Shown piece by piece: positions 33,101-45,880 of a DNA stretch of 64,000 nt; positions within the stretch are counted from its first letter, which is position 1, and the number at the start of each line of letters is the position of its first letter. Source of the DNA: Pseudoxanthomonas sp. NC8 (GTDB taxonomy: Bacteria > Pseudomonadota > Gammaproteobacteria > Xanthomonadales > Xanthomonadaceae); NCBI GenBank assembly GCA_025232375.1, contig CP060419.1, positions 991,001 through 1,055,000 of the forward strand, read 5' to 3'. A program made the translations under genes and the position numbers. Below the pieces are notes generated by a model. That model was given only the letters and a program-made list of their open reading frames with translations. It did no database searches and was not told where the DNA came from.

Positions 33101-33798
33101 GCACCAAGCGCCAGCCCATCACCGGTGGCATTACCGCGGCTGCGGGTCCCGGCGGTGGCGTCATGGTCTACTTCGGCACTGGCAGTTTCGTGTTCACCGG
33201 TGATCCGGTGGATACGAGCGTGCAGACGATGTACGGCGTACTGGACCGTGGCGCGGCGGTGTCTGGCAGGGCGGTGCTGCAGCAGCAGAGCGTTGGTACC
33301 GATGCGGACGGTTTCCGCTCTACGACCAACAATCCGCTGGGCGCAGGCATGTACGGTTGGTATATCGATCTGCCGGCCGGCGAGCGTATCGTTGGCTCTC
33401 CGCGCATCGAGAGCGGTGTGGTGTTCTTCCCGGCCTACGCACCTTCGGTGACGACTTCGAGCGACTGCTCGGTATCCGGCACCAACTGGCTGTATGGCCT
33501 GAATACCCTCAGTGGCGGAGCTGCGATGACGTACGTCCACATGGGCTCTCCCACGGGCACCCAGCCCAGTTCCACGACTGGTGCTGTGTCCCTGAATACG
33601 GGCGGCTCGGCGCCGGTCAAGGATGTTGGGGTCATGACCGCACCAAGGCTGGGGCCTCTGGCGTAAGGTGCCAGCCATAGCCGATATCGATGCGGCTCTG
33701 GGGGCGCAGTGCTCGATGGTGGTACGCGTTGCGGGCGCGCCTCCGATGTACCTGCCCACAGGCCGTGTGGCCGGCAGTCCTGGAGGCAGGTGCGATGA
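30114..33798 (+). CDS. pilY1: PilY1-type tip adhesin of the type IV pilus
   Basis: About 1228 aa. N-terminal signal, then a von Willebrand A-like domain with MIDAS motif FIMAVDNSGSMSSDETL. The C-terminal half is a beta-propeller (FDGRATGAGGNELFAYIPA, ALDITNPSSISVLWEVND, YAADQNGAVWKFDLLTNS). Breaks: near 30577, 30753 (CCAGG), 31125 (CCAGG), 31558 (CCTGG), about 31600, 33640 (CCAGG as CCAAGG) and 33762 (CCCAGG as CCCACAGG). The last two hide the true C-terminus: instead of stopping at 33666 it continues GWGLWRKVPAIADIDAALG, then PMYLP and CGRQSWRQVR to the TGA at 33798, as in Xanthomonad PilY1. Confidence 0.88.
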
Positions 33799-33812
33799 AC
33801 AAGGGAGGAGTC

Positions 33813-34255
33813 ATGTCGAAGAGTGACGGGGTCGCGCCGGGCGTTGGCATTTCCTGGTGCGCGGCAGCGCCGGATTCACGCTGGTCGAGCTGATGGTGGT
33901 TATCGCAATCGTGGCCACCATCGTCGCAATTGCGGTGCCGTCGTATCAGGAGCAGGTGCGCAAGTCGCATCGTGCGCGGGCCAAGGCGGACCTGGTCGAG
34001 TACGCGCAACTGGCTGAGCGGTTTTTCACTGTGAACAACACCTATGCCGGTTTCGCGTTGCCGTCGACGCAGTCGCCGCGTGAAGCGGGTGCGACGGCGC
34101 GCTATCGAATCGCTGCTGCTACCACAGCTACAACGTTCACGTTGACGGCTACGGCGCTGAATCGGCAGGCGAATGATCGCTGTGGAAATCTTTCGATCAC
34201 CAATACGGGCAATAAAACCAGCACCGGGACGTCACCGCTGGGTGACTGCTGGTGA
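33813..34255 (+). CDS. pilE: Type IV pilin-like protein PilE
   Basis: About 147 aa. A strong ribosome site AAGGGAGGAG (33801-33810) selects the ATG at 33813 over the ATG at 33795 that overlaps the pilY1 stop. The prepilin motif SAG|FTLVELMVVIAIVATIVAIAVPSY appears after repair of TCCCTGG (read as TCCTGG) at 33860, which joins GVAPGVGISLVRGSAGF. A C-terminal disulfide loop is formed by RCGNLS and GDCW. Last gene of the pilin operon. Confidence 0.88.
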
Positions 34256-34349
34256 GTATTGCGCGGCAGCCAACCGCGACCTGTTGAGCTGCGGTCCTTC
34301 CCCGGGAATCCGGGCGCCATCGCCGTCGGGCCTGCGGAATCGGACGGAC

Positions 34350-34392
34350 AAAAATAAAGAGGGCCGCGCAATGCGCGGCCCTCTTTATTTTT
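34350..34392. terminator. Bidirectional terminator between pilE and tRNA-Asn
   Basis: A perfect 21-base inverted repeat: left arm 34350-34370 (AAAAATAAAGAGGGCCGCGC...), right arm 34372-34392 ending CTCTTTATTTTT. A GC-rich core flanked by A and T tracts makes it an intrinsic terminator for both the plus-strand pilin operon and the minus-strand tRNA-Asn. Confidence 0.9.
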
Positions 34393-34400
34393 AGCGAATC

Positions 34401-34477
34401 TGGCGCCCGAAGTTGGACTCGAACCAACGACCCCCTGATTAACAGTCAAGTGCTCTAACCGGCTGAGCTATTCGGGC
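34401..34477 (-). tRNA. tRNA-Asn (GTT)
   Basis: 77 bases including an encoded CCA. The acceptor stem GCCCGAA pairs with TTCGGGC. The D arm is TAGCTCAGCCGGTTAGAGC, the anticodon loop CTGTTAA carries GTT, and the T arm is GTTGGTTCGAGTCCAAC. Transcribed toward the bidirectional terminator 9 bases downstream. Confidence 0.96.
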
Positions 34478-34538
34478 GGGGGCGCACATTGTATGGGCAG
34501 GAGTCGCCGATGGGCAAGACATGGCGCGCAGGTTTTGG

Positions 34539-35085
34539 TCATCCGGCGGCGTCGCAGGATGTCGCCGCCTCCGGGCGCCGGGTCCGCACCCGTCCCGTGT
34601 TGTTCACGATCACCTCGCCGTACAGCCGGCCGGTGCTGCAGGCGCGCAGGGTCAGGTTGTGGCCGCCGCTGCGGCCGTCGGGCTGGTAGCGCAGCAGCAG
34701 GCGCCCGCTGTTGGCCCGCAGCTGGACTGTTTCATGCACGGGATGGCGGACCTCGCGCAGGACGCGATCCGGGCCCGTGGGCTGCCCGTCGCGGCCGGGA
34801 TCGAGGTAGACCAGCCAGCCGGCACTCCAGTCCGGCTCGTCCAGGCAGCGGCCGCCGCCCCTGGATGGACACACCGTGACGGGCATGCGCCGGGTGATGG
34901 CGGTATTGCGGGTATGGGCCAGCTGGGTGCTGACCAGATGCATGGCCGCTACGGCGCGCTGGCGTTCCAGCGTGCCGCGGAAGCCGGGCAGTCTTAAGGC
35001 CAAGGAGGACCGCCAGTGCCGCCAGGCTGGCCATGGTTTCAAGCAGCGTGAATCCGGGTGCGGGTCCCGGCGCATCCTTGCGCAT
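34539..35085 (-). CDS. Second FimT/GspH-family pseudopilin
   Basis: About 182 aa. Prepilin motif PG|FTLLETMASLAALAVLLGLGLPGFRG after repair of CCTGGGA (read as CCTTAAGA) at 34994. The body has the GspH/FimT pattern: STQLAHTRNTAITRRMPVTVCPS, WSAGWLVYLDPGRDG and a C-terminal GEVIVNNTGRVR. It is a paralogue of the fimT gene 7 kb away, transcribed alone on the opposite strand between tRNA-Asn and uvrB. Confidence 0.85.
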
Positions 35086-35343
35086 GGGCGAAATCCTTTC
35101 CGCTCGGGACGTCCAGATTGGCGCGTGCGGTGGTACCGGGGAATCGGCGGGCGCCTGCCTTCCGTGTAGGAATTCGGCGTGGCAGGTCGAGTCGCCGTGG
35201 GATCGAAAGTGCCCGGATCGCCCGCGTCCGGGGCTTGGGCGCCGTGCGGCCGGGCGACCTCGATGGCGTGCCACGGCACCGCCACGGCCTGCGCGCGCCG
35301 CCTGTCTATACTGGCCAGTCCCCCATGACGGTAGCGTCCGCGC

Positions 35344-37367
<2,024 letters not shown>

Positions 37368-37446
37368 GGACAGGTTGTGCCGGCCCTGCCGCCCGGGGTA
37401 GAATGCGCGCCCTGCCGCGGGCAATCCGCGCGGGAATGCAGCATCC

Positions 37447-37521
37447 GGGCGGTTAGCTCAGCGGTAGAGCACTACCTTGACATGGTAGGGGTCACAGGTT
37501 CGAACCCTGTACCGCCCACCA
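37447..37521 (+). tRNA. tRNA-Val (GAC)
   Basis: 75 bases with encoded CCA. Acceptor GGGCGGT pairs with ACCGCCC. D arm TAGCTCAGCGGTAGAGC, anticodon loop TTGACAT with GAC, T arm CACAGGTTCGAACCCTGT. It starts 79 bases after the uvrB stop. Confidence 0.96.
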
Positions 37522-37914
37522 CTCGAACAAGCGGCTTGAGCCCTTTTTCGACTGGTCAGCGTCCAGCAGGACAGACAAGGCCGCCCCGAAAGGGCGGCTT
37601 TCGTGCTTCCGGCCCGGCCCACACCGCTGAAGCCGCCGCCGCGTGGACGCGCGCCGCTGCCCGCGTGGCCGGGCACACCCAACTGGGGCGAATGGGCTCA
37701 AGTAGCGCCGGGCGCGGCCGATCTGGATTTCGCACGGGCGATTGCCGGACGTCACGGAGCCCCTGCTGAGGGCGCAGGTACGTACGTGCGTGGAGGAGCT
37801 CGCGCAGCTTTCACGCTTCGCGTGAGGCGATGGAGTGCCTCTGGACGGAATTCGGGCGCCAGGCTTGGAGCTGCCGGTGCCTTGGCTGGAAAACGCGGAC
37901 CAGATGCGGCAGAC
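37522..37914. other. Non-coding stretch after tRNA-Val, including a terminator-like hairpin
   Basis: 393 bases without a credible gene. A hairpin at 37580-37598 (GCCGCCC / GGGCGGC) followed by TTTCG is a plausible terminator for tRNA-Val. The rest is GC-rich, shows no codon-position bias I could see, and gives no known RNA or repeat. A promoter for the following pseudopilin gene must lie here, but none is obvious. Confidence 0.5.
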
Positions 37915-38412
37915 ATGACATCCGGAACTCCCTCTAGTTGGCCAAGGCTTTGCCGCAACCGGCGGGCGTGGGGTTTCACCCTGCTCGAGCTGATGCTGGC
38001 CTTGGGCGTGGCCGCAATCCTCACGATCCCTGGCGGTCGGGCAGTTCACCCGGTATATCGATCGCTCGAAGAGCGCGGCCGCGCAGGCGGATATCGCCCT
38101 GATCGAAATGCTGATCCTGCGCTACCGGAACGACAACGGGGAGACCTGCCCGACTCGTTGGCGCAGGTCGGCAAGGGGGCGCTGCTGGATCCATGGCAGC
38201 GCCCGTATCACTACACGCCGCTGGCCGGGGTGAATGGCAGCAAGGGGGAAGCCCGCAAGGACAAGAGGCTCAACCCGCTGAACAGCGACTACGACCTTTT
38301 CAGCGCGGGCAAGGACGGGGTCTTCAAGTCGCAGGTCAGCCAGAAGGACAGCCTCGATGACGTGATCCGGGCGCGCGACGGCGCCTACATCGGCCTGGCC
38401 GCGGACTTCTGA
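37915..38412 (+). CDS. GspG-like type II secretion/type IV pseudopilin
   Basis: About 166 aa. Prepilin motif WG|FTLLELMLALGVAAILTILAVGQF after repair of ATCCTGG (read as ATCCCTGG) at 38032. The body matches the GspG pattern: LPDSLAQVGKGALLDPWQRPYHYTPL and SDYDLFSAGKDG. A second break near 38152 (before LPDSLAQ) is not on a CCWGG site. A complete T2SS operon is absent, so it is an orphan pseudopilin, 9 bases before the GGDEF-EAL gene and probably co-transcribed with it. Confidence 0.8.
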   Translation: MTSGTPSSWPRLCRNRRAWGFTLLELMLALGVAAILTIPGGRAVHPVYRSLEERGRAGGYRPDRNADPALPERQRGDLPDSLAQVGKGALLDPWQRPYHYTPLAGVNGSKGEARKDKRLNPLNSDYDLFSAGKDGVFKSQVSQKDSLDDVIRARDGAYIGLAADF

Positions 38413-38421
38413 CGCCCGCGC

Positions 38422-41151
38422 ATGCACTTGCCTCACTGGATCGAAGGGACGTTCCTGCGAAGCAGGTTGGGAAGGCGGATCTTCCTGACCTTCTGCGTTG
38501 CCGTGGTGGTGCCTGCCGTGGCGGTGTCCTGGCTGACCTGGCGGACCGCCTCGGCCAATGCGCTCGAGTCGAGCCACGCCGCCCTCCGCACCGAGATCAA
38601 GCACTACGCCTTGACCCTGTTCGAGCGCCTCGACTCGGCCCACGCGATGCTGCGGCAGGTGGATGCCGACGACGGTACGACGGCAGTGGACGGCGCCTTG
38701 CTGGAGCCGTTCTTTTCGCGGATCGAGAGACTGCCGTTGCCGCTGGATGACGCGGGCGGCGCAGGCCTGGGCGGACTGCTGGCGCGGCAGGCGGGCCACC
38801 GCGGCCCGTCCGCCACGCTGGTGGTGCTGCCCGCGGGCGCACCGGAGCAGGATCCGCAGGTCGTGCTGCTGGGGCGGCGCCGCGGTGCGGGGGCGACTAT
38901 CTTCTTGCCGGCGTCGTCCGTGCGCGTTTCCTGTGGGGTGACAGCGACGATAAGGCCTTCGATGGCCGGATCTGTGTCCACGCCGGGACCCACATCCTGC
39001 GCTGCCATGGCGGCCTGGCCGACGGCGATTGGCCCGCAGCGGCGATCCGCGACGAATGGGAGCTGTTCCTTGAACCTGCCTTCGGTGCCGGGTCATGGCG
39101 CGTGACGGCGTCGGCGAGCGCCAGCCGGTGCTGGCCAGCTATCTGAACTTCCTGACACCGCTGGCCGTGGGCCTGCTGCTGCTGGTGCTCATGCTGAGCT
39201 CGATCGAGATCCGCAGGATCCCTGGTGCCGCTGGAGCGGCTGGTGGGCCGGATCCGGGCGGTAGGGCAGTCCGGAACGCAGCGGGTCGAGGCCCATCCGG
39301 AAGACGAGTTCGACACCTGGCCCACGCCTTCGACGACATGGAGCGCCACATCCGCCGGCAGATGGATACCCTGCGCACGCTGTCGGAGATCGATCGACTG
39401 ATCCTCGAACGGGTGCCGTCGGCGGCCGTGATCGACATGGTCGTTGCGCGCATCCACGAAATCACCGGGGTGGCCGGCGTCGGCATGAGCCTGCCCGGGG
39501 TGGACCCGCGAACGCCCCGGCGGCATTTCCTGCGCATGCGCGGCCAACGCCAGGTGGAATCGGCGAGCGGGCTGCAGGATCCGATGCACGAAGCGGCGTA
39601 CGCATTGGAGCCGGGCTGCTGGACGGCGATGCGTGAGGTCGGCAGCGGCTTCCGCCAGCATGGGGTGGACAAGGCACTGGTGCTCGCCCAGGGCATCGCG
39701 AACAGTCGCGCGCATGGATTGCCCTGGCCTGCGACGGCGGCGAGGAGCCTGGCGATCAGGTTCTGCTCGAGGTGCGCGAGCTGGCTGAACGCGTCGCCGT
39801 CGCGCTGGCGGTAGAGGAGCACGAGAACCTGCTCCTGTTTGGGCCCGGCACGATCCGCTGACCGGCCTTAGCCAACCGGCTTGCCGCGCTGGAGGTCCTG
39901 GCGCAGGCGATCGAAAGCGCCAAGGCGAGCGGGGAGAAATTCGCGGCGGTGTTCATCGACCTGGACCGCTTCAAGTCGATCAACGATGGCCTTGGCCACG
40001 CGCAAGGCGACCTTGTCCTGGTGCATGCCGGTGAACGGATCCGGCAGGGCATCGGGCCTGACAGTTTCCTGGCCCGGTTCGGTGGCGACGAGTTCTTCGT
40101 GATCCTTCGCAACCTGCACTCGCCGGCGGACGCCGCGCGCATCACCGCCGACCTTGCGGCGTCCTTCGAGGCGCCGCTCGCGGCCAGTGGCACCGAGCTC
40201 GTCGTCGGCTTCAGTGCCGGCCTGGCGATGTACCCCGACCATGGCGTAAGGCCCACGACCTGATCCACAAGTCCGACGTGGCGATGTACCGGGCGAAGAA
40301 GTCCGGTGGCGGATGCATGGCCTTCTTCGACGAGGGGATGAACGAGTCGGCATTGAACCGGGTGCGGCTGGAGAACGACCTGCGCGTGGCGATCCGCACG
40401 GGCCTGCTGGAGGTGCACTACCAGCCGCGCGTGGACAGCCGCACGGGTCGCATCGTCGGCACGGAGGCGCTGGCGCGGTGGACCCACCCCACCCGGGGAC
40501 GCATCGCTCCCGATACGTTCATCGGCGTGGCCGAGGAGTGCGGCCTGATCGAAGAACTGGGTGCGTTCGTGCTCGAGCGGGCCTGTCACCAACTGGCCTC
40601 ATGGCAGTCCTGGGGCATCGACCCCGGGCTCATGGCCGTCAACGTCTCCAGCTACCAGCTGCGTTCGGGCAACCTGTCCGACGTGATCGCCAACGCCGTG
40701 GCCGCGAGCGGAATCGAGTGGAGCCACCTCGAGATCGAGGTGACCGAATCGCTGCTGGTCAGCGGCGGCGGGGTCGCCCTCCAGCAACTGCGGGCCATCC
40801 GCGAAGCCGGAGCCACGGTGGCGATCGACGATTTCGGCACCGGCTACTCGTCGCTCGCCTACCTGACGCGCCTGCCCATCGATACGCTCAAGATCGACCG
40901 TGCGTTCATGGCCGATCTGGACCAGGACCGGGCCTCGGTCGCGGTGGTGCGTTCGATCATTGCCCTTGGCCAAGGCGCTGGACAAGAAGCTCGTCGCCGA
41001 AGGCGTCGAATCGACAGCCCATGTGCGGCTGCTCGATGCATTGGGCTGCCACGTCGTGCAGGGCTATGTGTACTACCCGCCGCTGGAGGCCACCGCGTGC
41101 GCCACCGAACTCCGCCGCCTGCAGGCAGGCGTTCCGGCTGGAACGGACTGA
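38422..41151 (+). CDS. Membrane GGDEF-EAL c-di-GMP protein
   Basis: About 905 aa. Helix 1 (IFLTFCVAVVVPAVAVSWL), a periplasmic domain, helix 2 (YLNFLTPLAVGLLLLVLML), a HAMP-like segment, a GAF-like linker, then GGDEF (FIDLDRFKSINDGLGHAQGD and intact RFGGDEFFVIL) and EAL (GTEALARWTHP, EVTESLLV, IDDFGTGYSSLAYLTRLP, LKIDRAFM). Both cores look catalytically competent. Eight breaks: near 38900, 39090, 39225, 39332, 39715, 39840-39868, 40247 and 40970. Most are on CCWGG, such as CCTGGCC read as CCTTAGCC at 39868. The 3' end overlaps the convergent GH127 gene. Confidence 0.85.
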
Positions 41152-43797
41152 CCGGGCCCGGTCCGCTCGTCTTGTTGTGCCCGCGCCGGCGCGCCGCGTG
41201 CAGTCCCTGCCGGTATGCGGTACCTCGCCCGTGCCGCCGGCCTGCTGGCGGCCATCCGATCGCGGCAGCGGCAGCGTGTCGAGGGCGATCTGCATCGCCG
41301 TGGCGTCGTCGCGCGCGGGCCGGATCGGCCGATGGCCCAGCCTGGCGCGGCCGGCGGCTGCTTCACCAGGCGCAGTTCGAACAGGCGGGCGGTGCGGCGA
41401 CCGTCGCGGGCGAGCATGCGCACCCGGATACCTTCTCCCGCGCGCGCAGCCGTGGCCAACGTCGGCGGCAGCGCGATCTCGCGGGTGACGAAGTCGTCCA
41501 CGCCCGAGCCGTCCAGGTGGACCGTTCCGAGCGGGACGCCGTCGACCTCCACGTCCATGGCCACCTGCCAGTCGCCGCCGAACAGGGTCAGCCGCAGTGC
41601 GAGAGGCGTGCCCCGGCGTCATCTGCAGGGGCCAGCAAGCGATAGGAAAAGCCGCGGCCGGTGTCACGCCAGCGGCGGCCGAGGAGCACGCCGGTCGATG
41701 AATCCTCGCCCTCATAGGCGTGGTCGACTTCCGGCTGCTGTTCGCCCGGCTGCACCCTGGTCCAGCGTGCGCGCCTCCAACAGCCTGGCGTTCGCGTTCG
41801 GCGGCCTCGATCGACGCGACCACGGCCGGATACTGGCCCGGCGTGGCGGTACGCCAGTACGCCATGTAGCGTGCGTCATGGATGCGGTGCAGCGGCTCCA
41901 GGCGCAGCTCGCGGAACCGGCCGGGGCGCACCAGCGCGGCGGCGCTGAACACCAGCGGTTCGCCGGGGACGGGCTCGATGCCCTGGGTGAGCGCGTCGCG
42001 TTCGCCGACCAGCATCGGCGCGCGGTCCAGCGGCAGGTACGGGCCGGGCGCGATGTGGCTGCCGCGGCCGGCGTCGGCGAGCAGGCCGTCGAGGTCCTCC
42101 TCGCCACTGCGCGCGGCCAGCATCAGCGGGCCGTGCATCACCGCGACCCAGTCCGATCCGTCGGGCAGCGCCTCGATCCGGGTGTGCATCGGCAGCTCGA
42201 CCTCGACCCGGTCGCCGTCTTTCCAGCGCCGTTCGATGCGCGCGTACGAGGATGGCGTGGACCGCAGCGGCCAGGGGCGGCCGTTTACCTTCACCTGCAG
42301 TGGTCCGTGCAGCCAGTGCGGGTGGCGCAGCTCCAGCGCGAACGCCTGCGGCCGCTCCAGCGCCAGCCGCAGTTCGCTGCGCGGTTCCTCCGGGAAGCGG
42401 GTCTGCTGGTGCAGCACCAGCCCGCGTGCGGCCCAGTGCAGCTGCGAATCCATGTACAGGTTGACCCGCAGCGCCCGGTCATCGTGCGCGTAGGCGAAGG
42501 CGGCGTGGCGGCCATGGTTCTCCATGCCGCTGCCGACGCAGCACCAGAAGCATTCCTGCGGCTGCGAGTAGACCCGGTAGTGGCGTGGCCGGATCGGGGT
42601 GAAGTAGACCAGTCCGCCGTGGCCGGGGTGCTGGGTGGACAGGATGTGGTTGAACAGCGTGCGCTCGTAGAAGTCCGCGTGCCGCGGGTCCGGACGCAGC
42701 CGGTCCAGCAGCAGGGTCAGCTTGAGCATGTTGTAGCTGTTGCAGGTTTCCGGACCTTCGCGCGACTGCACCATCGGCGCGAAGTCGCCCGCCGGATTGA
42801 AATGCTCGCGCACGCTGTTTCCGCCGAACGCGATGCTGCGGTGGAGCGCAACCCGCTCCCAGAAGAACCGCGCCGCCTCGATCCACGCCTCGTCGCCGTC
42901 GAGCTCGCCGATCCGGGCAAAACCGATCACCTTGGGAATCTGGGTGTTGGCGTGCAGGCCGTCGAGCCTGTCTTCGCCGCGCAGCAGCGGATCGAGCAGG
43001 GCGCGGTGCGAGAAGCGCCGCGCCAGTGCCAGGTAGCGACGGTCGCCGGTGATGGCGTACACGTCGGCCAGCACTTCGTTCATGCCCCCGTGTTCGGTGT
43101 CGAGGATGCGCTGCAGCTGCGCGTCGTCGAGGCCGGCGACCAGCCGGTCGGCCCAGTCGGCGAAACCGACCAGCACCTCGCGCGCCTGCGCATCGCGGGT
43201 CAGCAGCCAGGCGTCGCGCAGGCCGGCGAAGGTCTTGTGCAGGTTGTAGAACGGCACCCAGGCGCCTTCCAGCGAGAATGCCTCGGCCTTAAGCTGCCGG
43301 ATGCAATCCGCTCCCACAGCACGCGGCCACCGGGCACGCCGCCGACGTAGCCGTCGCCGTGCGCGCGCTGGCACTGCGCCAGCGCGTCGACCATGTAGCC
43401 CAGTCGACGGCGCATGGGCGCCTGGCCCTGTGCGGCCTGCTGTGCCAGCGCCGACAGGTAGTGGCCGGCGGTGTGGCCATCCGGCCCATCGACTCCCAGT
43501 TCGGGTATTTCGCCGCAGCCGAGGTCAGGCCGGCTTCGATCCGGAACGGCGCCAGCAGACGGTCCATGTCCAGCGCGGCGAGATAGCGCAGGTTGAGCGC
43601 ACTGGAGCGGGCGAATGGTCCGTCACCCAGGCGCACATCGGCGAGGGCAGCGAACCGCAGCGGTCCGCGCGCGACCGGCATGGTGGCGGCGTGCAGCACC
43701 AGGGGGGCGGCACCAGCGGCAGAGTCGCCGCCGGCACGAGCGCGGCCAGCAGCCTGCGCCGGTCGCGGTCCACGCGGTCGGTGTGGCGTAGCGTCAT
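41073..43797 (-). CDS. GH127 beta-L-arabinofuranosidase
   Basis: About 800-900 aa; the exact 3' end is unsure. N-terminal leader with LLAALVPAATLPLVP. Family motifs: AFSLEGAWVPFYNLHKTFAG, DTEHGGMNEVLADVY, ANTQIPKVIGFARIGEL, EGPETCNSYNMLKLT and QECFWCCVGSGMENHGRHAA. Glu and the Cys cluster (ETCN, CFWCC) correspond to the Zn-thiolate active site of HypBA1-type enzymes. Breaks near 43700, 43488, 43290 (CCTGG as CTTAAGG), 41780, 41760 and 41612. A probable further break at CCAGG near 41361 means the C-terminal frame ending at 41073 may be wrong. Confidence 0.87.
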
Positions 43798-43898
43798 ATT
43801 ATGGGGCGCATGCCGGGTTTCAACGCACCTGGGAAAAGAACCTCGCCCCCACGGGAGTTCCGGTCCGGGCCGGAGAAGGGGCGAGGCAACACCGGAAT

Positions 43899-45621
43899 TC
43901 AGTGTGAGTCGCGGGCGACATCGCCACCGCTGCCGCCGACCAGGAAGTCCAGGTCCGCGCCCAGATGGGCCTGCTGCACGTGATCGACGTAGAGCTTGGC
44001 CCAGCCGCGCGCAGGCGCCGGCAATGGCGTCCACTCCGCGCGCCGCCGCGCCAGTTCTTCCGCGGACACATCCAGGTGCAGGCGCCGGCCGGCCACGTCG
44101 AGTTCGATGAAGTCGCCCTCGCGCACCAGCGCCAGTGCACCGCCGGCGGCCGCTTCAGGCGACACGTGCAGGACCACGGTGCCGTAGGCGGTGCCGCTCA
44201 TGCGCGCGTCGGAGATGCGGACCAGGTCGGTCACCCCCTGGCGCAGCAGCTTCGGCGGCAGCGGCATGTTGCCGACCTCGGCCATCCTGGATAACCGCGC
44301 GGACCGCAGTTCTTCAGCACCATCACGCAGGTCTCGTCGATGTCCAGGGCCTCGTCGTCGATGCGCGCCTTGAACTCCTCGATGCTCTCGAACACCACCG
44401 CCCGGCCACGATGCTTCAGCAGGTGCGGTGAGGCCGCCGACGGCTTGATCACCGCGCCGTCCGGGGCCAGGTTGCCGCGCAGCACGGCGATGCCGGCTTC
44501 CGCACGCAGCGGCTGGTCCAGCGGCCGGATCACGTCCTGGTTCCAGCACGGCGCATCGGCGATGTTCTCGCCGGGGTGCGGCCGTTGACCGTCAGCGCGT
44601 CCAGCTCCAGGTGCCGGGAGATCTCGCGCAGCACCGCCGGCAGGCCGCCGGCGTAGTAGAAATCCTCCATGAGGTACTGGCCCGACGGCATCAGGTTGAT
44701 AAGGCAGGGCAGGCGCGAACCGATCTCGTCCCAGTCCTGCAGCGACAGCGGCACGCCGAGCCGGCCGGCGATCGCCAGCAGATGGATCACCGCATTGGTC
44801 GAACCGCCGATCGCGGCATTGGTACGGATCGCGTTGGCGAAGGCGGCGCGGGTCAGCACCTTGGACATGCGCAGGTCCTCGCGCACCATCTCGACGATGC
44901 GCCGGCCCGACAGGTGCGCCAGGCGGAAGCGGCGCGCGTCCACGGCGGGGATCGCCGCGTTCTCCGGCAGCGACATGCCCAGCGATTCGACCATGCTGGC
45001 CATCGTCGAGGCGGTGCCCATGGTCATGCAGCTGCCCTTGGAGCGCTGCATGCACGACTCGGCCTCGGTGAACTCATCCTGCGACAGCGTGCCGGCGCGG
45101 ACCATCTCCGACATCCCGATCACGCCGGTGCCCGAGCCGAGCGGCTTGCCGCGCCAGTTGCCCGACAGCGACGGGCCGGCGGAGACGCCGATGGTCGGCA
45201 GGTCGACGCTGGCCGCGCCCATCATCAGCGAGGGCGTGGTCTTGTCGCAGCCCATCAGCAGGACCACGCCATCGATCGGATTGGCGCGGATCGATTCCTC
45301 CACGTCCATGCTGGTAAGGTTGCGGAACAGCATGGCGGTGGGGCGGATCTGGGTCTCGCCCAGCGACATCACCGGGAATTCCAGCGGGAAGCCGCCGGCC
45401 TCGTACACGCCGCGCTTGACGTGCTCGGCCAGCTCGCGCAGCGAGCTGTTGCACGGGGTCAGTTCCGATAAGGTATTGCAGATGCCGATCACCGGGCGGC
45501 CGTCGAACATGTCGTGCGGCAGGCCAAGGCCCTTGAGCCAGCTGCGGTAATAGAAGCCCTGCTTGCCCTCGCGACCGAACCACTGGCGGCTGCGGAAGGG
45601 CGGTTTGCTGGAGTCGCTCAT
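43899..45621 (-). CDS. L-arabonate dehydratase (IlvD/Edd family)
   Basis: About 575 aa. MSDSSKPPFRSRQWFG, WLKGLGLPHDMFDGRPVIG, cluster-ligand motifs GICNT.SELTPCN and LLMGCDKTTPSLMMGAASV, and TNAAIGGSTNAVIHLLAIAG place it in the sugar-acid branch of IlvD/Edd rather than with dihydroxyacid dehydratase. It would form 2-keto-3-deoxy-L-arabonate. Breaks at 44578 (expected NGRTLGENIADAPCWNQD) and 44290 (CCAGG). At 45473 ACCTGG is read as ACCTTA, turning the conserved Trp of CNTWSELTPCN into Leu without a shift. Closely related D-xylonate or galactonate activity cannot be excluded. Confidence 0.85.
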
Positions 45622-45717
45622 GCGGTCGGGATCCCTGCCCGGTGTGGAATCGGCCGGGTCGGCGCCGGCCCGGCGGGCAGGCGCGACCCGTTGCGGGGGA
45701 TGCTACCGGGCGGAGGA

Positions 45718-45768
45718 ATGCACGAAAAATAACAAATACAAGAAGACCGATACGCGTATTGCAATACT
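45718..45768. promoter_or_regulatory. Candidate operator region of the dehydratase gene
   Basis: 97-147 bases before the dehydratase start lie ATGCACGAAAA (45718-45728) and a double palindrome ATACGCGTAT (45750-45759) overlapping GTATTGCAATAC (45756-45767). The string ATGCACGAAAA and ATAC/GTAT half-sites recur at the lysR-gguC intergenic region (51412-51445), which suggests a common regulator. Confidence 0.4.
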
Positions 45769-45819
45769 GCGGCGCTCGGCGTCCGGCGCCGCGGAGCACA
45801 GCGGGCGCCCGGTGCTGCA

Positions 45820-45855
45820 AACACAGAAGGGGCGCCGAGGCGCCCCTTCTGTGTT
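45820..45855. terminator. Hairpin terminator downstream of GH51
   Basis: A perfect 17-base stem AACACAGAAGGGGCGCC (45820-45836) / reverse complement (45839-45855) with a 2-base gap, 26 bases beyond the GH51 stop on the minus strand. It lies upstream of the dehydratase operator and ends in short A/T stretches. Confidence 0.75.
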
Positions 45856-45880
45856 GCGTGATGGACCATGGGAGGGCCGC

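Noticed and set aside
30114..34255. Pilin cluster as part of a prophage or genomic island
   Set aside because: Composition and gene order match the usual Xanthomonad minor-pilin locus; there are no integrase or attachment repeats at the tRNA-Asn nearby.
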